From assembly GCA_945947715.1 (NCBI GenBank), contig CAMEYZ010000091.1:1-8208 (forward strand): 8,208 nt of DNA, read 5' to 3'. Under the pieces are notes generated by a model. It was given only the letters and a program-made list of their open reading frames with translations. It did not search any database and was not told the origin of the DNA. The first letter of the stretch is position 1. Every line of letters begins with the position of its first letter. Both the position numbers and the translations under genes were made by a program. This document shows, in pieces, positions 5,778 to 8,208 of the stretch. This DNA is from an uncultured Clostridia bacterium. GTDB lineage: Bacteria > Bacillota > Clostridia > Oscillospirales > Ruminococcaceae.

Positions 5778-7862
5778 ATGCCAAGAGATTGTTCACTTGA
5801 AATGACTCGTAATATTGGTATAATGGCTCACATTGACGCGGGAAAGACAACTACTACGGAGCGTATCCTGTACTATACAGGCATCAATCACAAGATTGGT
5901 GAGACACACGACGGTACCGCTACAATGGACTGGATGGCTCAGGAGCAGGAAAGAGGTATCACAATCACCTCCGCTGCTACAACAGCCTTCTGGAAAAAGC
6001 ACAGAATCAATATTATAGATACCCCCGGCCACGTTGACTTTACAGTTGAGGTTGAGCGTTCTCTGAGAGTACTCGACGGATCTGTAACAGTTTTCTGCGC
6101 TAAGGGCGGCGTTGAGCCTCAGTCTGAAACCGTTTGGCGTCAGGCTGATAAATATCAGGTTCCCCGTATGGCTTATGTAAATAAGATGGATATTATGGGA
6201 GCCAACTTCTATCGTGTCGTTGACATGATGAAGGACAGACTTAAGTGTAATGCTGTTCCGATTCAGCTTCCTATCGGCGCTGAGGAGGACTTCAAGGGTA
6301 TTATCGACTTAGTTGAAATGAAGGCTTACGTTTATTACGATGATGTCGGAAATGACGTAAGAGTTGAAGATATCCCCGCAGATATGGTAGATAAGGCTAA
6401 CGAATACCGCGATGCTCTTATCGAACACGTTGCGGAAATGGACGACGAGCTGATGGAAAAGTATTTCGCAGGTGAGGAGCTCACTATCGACGAGATTAAG
6501 TCCACTATCAGAAAGTCTACAATTGCTAACAAGATGGTTCCCGTAACCTGCGGTACATCTTACAAGAACAAGGGCGTTCAGAAGCTCCTTGACGCAGTTG
6601 TTGACTATATGCCGTCTCCTATCGACATTCCTCACATCAAGGGAATCAACCCCGAAACAGGCGAGGAAGTTGAAAGAGAATCCAGAGATGACGCTCCTTT
6701 CGCAGCTCTGGCATTCAAGATCGCTACAGACCCCTTCGTTGGAAAGCTCTGCTTCTTCAGAGTTTATTCCGGTACACTGGAGGCAGGCTCTGCAGTGCTC
6801 AATGCAAACAAGGACAAGCCTGAGAGAATGGGCCGTGTTCTTCAGATGCACTCCAACCACAGAAAGGACGTAGATACTTGCTATGCAGGTGATATCTACG
6901 CTTGCGTTGGTCTTAAGAATACAACTACAGGTGATACACTCTGCGATCCTAAGTTCCCTGTTGTTCTCGAATCCATGGAATTTGCTGACCCCGTTATCCA
7001 GCTCGCTATTGAGCCTAAGACTAAGGCTGGTCAGGAAAAGATGGGTATCGCTCTTGCAAAGCTTGCTGAAGAGGATCCTACCTTCAAGACATGGACTGAC
7101 GAGGAAACTGGTCAGACAATTATCGCAGGTATGGGTGAGCTCCACCTCGATATCATCGTAGATAGAATGCTCCGTGAGTTCAAGGTAGAGGCTAACGTAG
7201 GTGCACCTCAGGTTGCTTACAAGGAAACTATCAAGACTCTCGCAGACGTTGACCACAAGTACAAGAGACAGTCCGGTGGTTCCGGTCAGTACGGTCACGT
7301 TAAGATTAAGGTTGAACCTAACGAGTCCGGTAAGGGCTATGAGTTTATCAATGCCGTTGTCGGCGGTGCTATTCCTAAGGAATATATCCCTGCTGTTGAC
7401 AAGGGTATTCAGGGCGCTATGAAGGCCGGCGTTCTCGCAGGTTATCCTGTTGTAGACGTTAAGGTTACTCTTTACGACGGTTCTTATCATGAGGTCGACT
7501 CCTCTGAAATGGCTTTCTCCATCGCAGGTTCTATGGCGTTCAAGGAAGCTATGAGAAAGGCAGATCCCTGCATTCTCGAGCCTATCATGAAGGTTTCTGT
7601 TACTGTTCCTGATGATTACACCGGTACAGTTATCGGCGACCTCAGTTCCAGAAGAGGTCAGATCCTCGGTCAGGAAACAAGACCCGGCGCAGTTCAGGTT
7701 GATGCTCTTGTTCCTCTGTCCGAAATGTTCGGTTATTCTAACGACCTCCGTTCCAATACTCAGGGACGCGGTCAGTATACTATGGAGCCTCACAGCTACA
7801 TCGAAGTTCCTAAGAACATCGCTGAGAAGATTATGTCTTCCAGAGCAAAGAATAACGACTAA
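5778..7862 (+). CDS. fusA: Translation elongation factor G
   Basis: EF-G is the GTPase that drives translocation of tRNAs and mRNA on the ribosome and, with RRF, splits ribosomes after termination. The 694 residues match the usual length, and all five domains are present. In the GTPase domain: P-loop AHIDAGKTT at 17-25, switch I with RGITI at 59-63 (T62), DTPGH at 81-85, NKMD at 135-138, and a G5 motif TSYK at 260-263 where E. coli has SAFK. Domain IV includes SGGSGQYGHV and the tip segment DGSYHEVDSSE with H571. Domain V contains EPIMKVSVTVPDDYTGTVIGDL. The start ATG follows TGGAGG (5765-5770) by 7 bases. Its place between rpsG and tuf, with all motifs intact, marks it as the main EF-G rather than a specialised paralogue such as TetM or EF-G2. 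Confidence 0.99.
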   Translation: MPRDCSLEMTRNIGIMAHIDAGKTTTTERILYYTGINHKIGETHDGTATMDWMAQEQERGITITSAATTAFWKKHRINIIDTPGHVDFTVEVERSLRVLDGSVTVFCAKGGVEPQSETVWRQADKYQVPRMAYVNKMDIMGANFYRVVDMMKDRLKCNAVPIQLPIGAEEDFKGIIDLVEMKAYVYYDDVGNDVRVEDIPADMVDKANEYRDALIEHVAEMDDELMEKYFAGEELTIDEIKSTIRKSTIANKMVPVTCGTSYKNKGVQKLLDAVVDYMPSPIDIPHIKGINPETGEEVERESRDDAPFAALAFKIATDPFVGKLCFFRVYSGTLEAGSAVLNANKDKPERMGRVLQMHSNHRKDVDTCYAGDIYACVGLKNTTTGDTLCDPKFPVVLESMEFADPVIQLAIEPKTKAGQEKMGIALAKLAEEDPTFKTWTDEETGQTIIAGMGELHLDIIVDRMLREFKVEANVGAPQVAYKETIKTLADVDHKYKRQSGGSGQYGHVKIKVEPNESGKGYEFINAVVGGAIPKEYIPAVDKGIQGAMKAGVLAGYPVVDVKVTLYDGSYHEVDSSEMAFSIAGSMAFKEAMRKADPCILEPIMKVSVTVPDDYTGTVIGDLSSRRGQILGQETRPGAVQVDALVPLSEMFGYSNDLRSNTQGRGQYTMEPHSYIEVPKNIAEKIMSSRAKNND

Positions 7863-7887
7863 TTTTAATCTTTTTTTCAAAAACCTA

Positions 7888-7916
7888 TTGATTTTTTGTT
7901 CCATATCTGCTAAAAT
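7888..7916 (+). promoter_or_regulatory. Likely SigA promoter for tuf, extended -10
   Basis: TTGATT (7888-7893) and TAAAAT (7911-7916) are separated by exactly 17 bases, and TG at 7908-7909 gives an extended -10 (TGCTAAAAT). Transcription would begin near 7922-7924, about 48 bases before the tuf start. The DNA before it is T-rich. A tuf-specific promoter would add to readthrough from the str operon and raise EF-Tu above EF-G. Confidence 0.7.
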
Positions 7917-7935
7917 AGTATTAGTAGATATGGAA
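7899..7935 (+). repeat. 15-bp inverted repeat overlapping the tuf promoter
   Basis: Bases 7899-7913 are complementary to 7921-7935 at all 15 positions if one G-T pair (7909 with 7925) is allowed. The outer ten pairs, TTCCATATCT with AGATATGGAA, are perfect. The 7-base centre is 7914-7920. The left arm covers the promoter spacer and the start of the -10, and the right arm covers the likely start site. As DNA it is placed like a repressor operator. As RNA it would form in full only on readthrough transcripts from fusA. No T-run follows it. Confidence 0.75.
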
Positions 7936-7970
7936 TAAGCTACAATTCTATTATAAGGAGGAAAATTCCA

Positions 7971-8208
7971 ATGGCTAAACAAAAATTTGAAAGAACCAAG
8001 CCCCATGTAAATATTGGTACTATCGGTCACGTTGACCATGGTAAGACCACTCTTACAGCTGCTATCACAAAGTATCTCGCTCTTAAGGGTCAGGCACAGT
8101 TCGAGGACTATGCTAACATCGATAAGGCTCCTGAGGAGAGAGAAAGAGGTATCACAATCACCACAGCTCACGTTGAGTATGAAACAGCCAAGCGTCACTA
8201 TGCTCACG
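7971..8208 (+). CDS. tuf: Translation elongation factor Tu, N-terminal part (partial)
   Basis: EF-Tu carries aminoacyl-tRNA to the ribosomal A site as a GTP complex. The window ends after 79 codons, so only the start of the GTPase domain is seen. It begins MAKQKFERTKPHVNIGTIGHVDHGKTT; the P-loop GHVDHGKT is at 19-26. The switch I part APEERERGITI follows, then the beta strand TTAHVEYET. The spelling with VDHGK and PEERERGITI is EF-Tu rather than EF-G, which has IDAGK and QEQERGITI in the gene before. The ATG is set by a strong AAGGAGG (7955-7961), 9 bases upstream. The spacer from fusA is 108 bases and carries a likely private promoter. Whether this genome has a second tuf copy cannot be judged here. 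Confidence 0.98.
   Translation, partial: MAKQKFERTKPHVNIGTIGHVDHGKTTLTAAITKYLALKGQAQFEDYANIDKAPEERERGITITTAHVEYETAKRHYAH

Noticed and set aside
7871..7877. Run of seven T after fusA as an intrinsic terminator
   Set aside because: No GC-rich hairpin precedes it. The only nearby pairing, CAAAAA with TTTTTG, is weak and lies after the T-run.
6309..8207. A 632-residue open frame on the minus strand, antisense to fusA and tuf
   Set aside because: It lies opposite two certain genes, runs across their spacer, and its translation is rich in Ser, Leu, Cys and Asn with no recognisable domain. It results from the biased codon use of the + strand genes.

Overview
This window is a core-genome segment from a Gram-positive anaerobe, most likely Bacillota, class Clostridia, and probably a Ruminococcus-like member of the Oscillospirales. 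That placement rests on the gene order rpoB-rpoC-rpsL-rpsG-fusA-tuf, strong Bacillus-type Shine-Dalgarno sequences before every visible start, SigA-type promoters, and the Firmicutes style of the proteins (acidic tail on RpoB, RpoC without the E. coli trigger-loop insertion, 141-residue S12). The exact genus is inference.

Layout, all on the + strand. 1-384: end of rpoB (RNA polymerase beta), with a very acidic tail. 385-471: spacer with a hairpin that lacks a T-tract. 472-4407: complete rpoC (beta prime) with a TTG start and a clamp insertion of about 100 residues that looks like a diverged tandem copy of the preceding clamp segment. 4408-4642: an intrinsic terminator ends the rpoBC unit, then an 8-bp dyad and a near-perfect SigA promoter start the str operon. 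4643-5068: rpsL (S12). 5069-5238: a long spacer with a two-part hairpin. 5239-5709: rpsG (S7, GTG start). 5710-5777: two hairpins just before the next ribosome-binding site. 5778-7862: fusA (EF-G). 7863-7970: a second promoter whose -10 lies inside a 15-bp inverted repeat. 7971-8208: the first 79 codons of tuf (EF-Tu), cut by the window edge.

The genes supply the transcription core enzyme and the decoding and elongation machinery. Control points visible in the DNA are the terminator/promoter pair that separates RNA polymerase from the str operon, structured spacers that could carry ribosomal-protein feedback, and a separate promoter for tuf, whose product is usually needed in excess over EF-G.

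I see no mobile element, CRISPR array, tRNA, rRNA or defence gene, and no wholly new system. The points worth a second look are the RpoC clamp duplication, the structured spacers of the str operon and the dyad on the tuf promoter.
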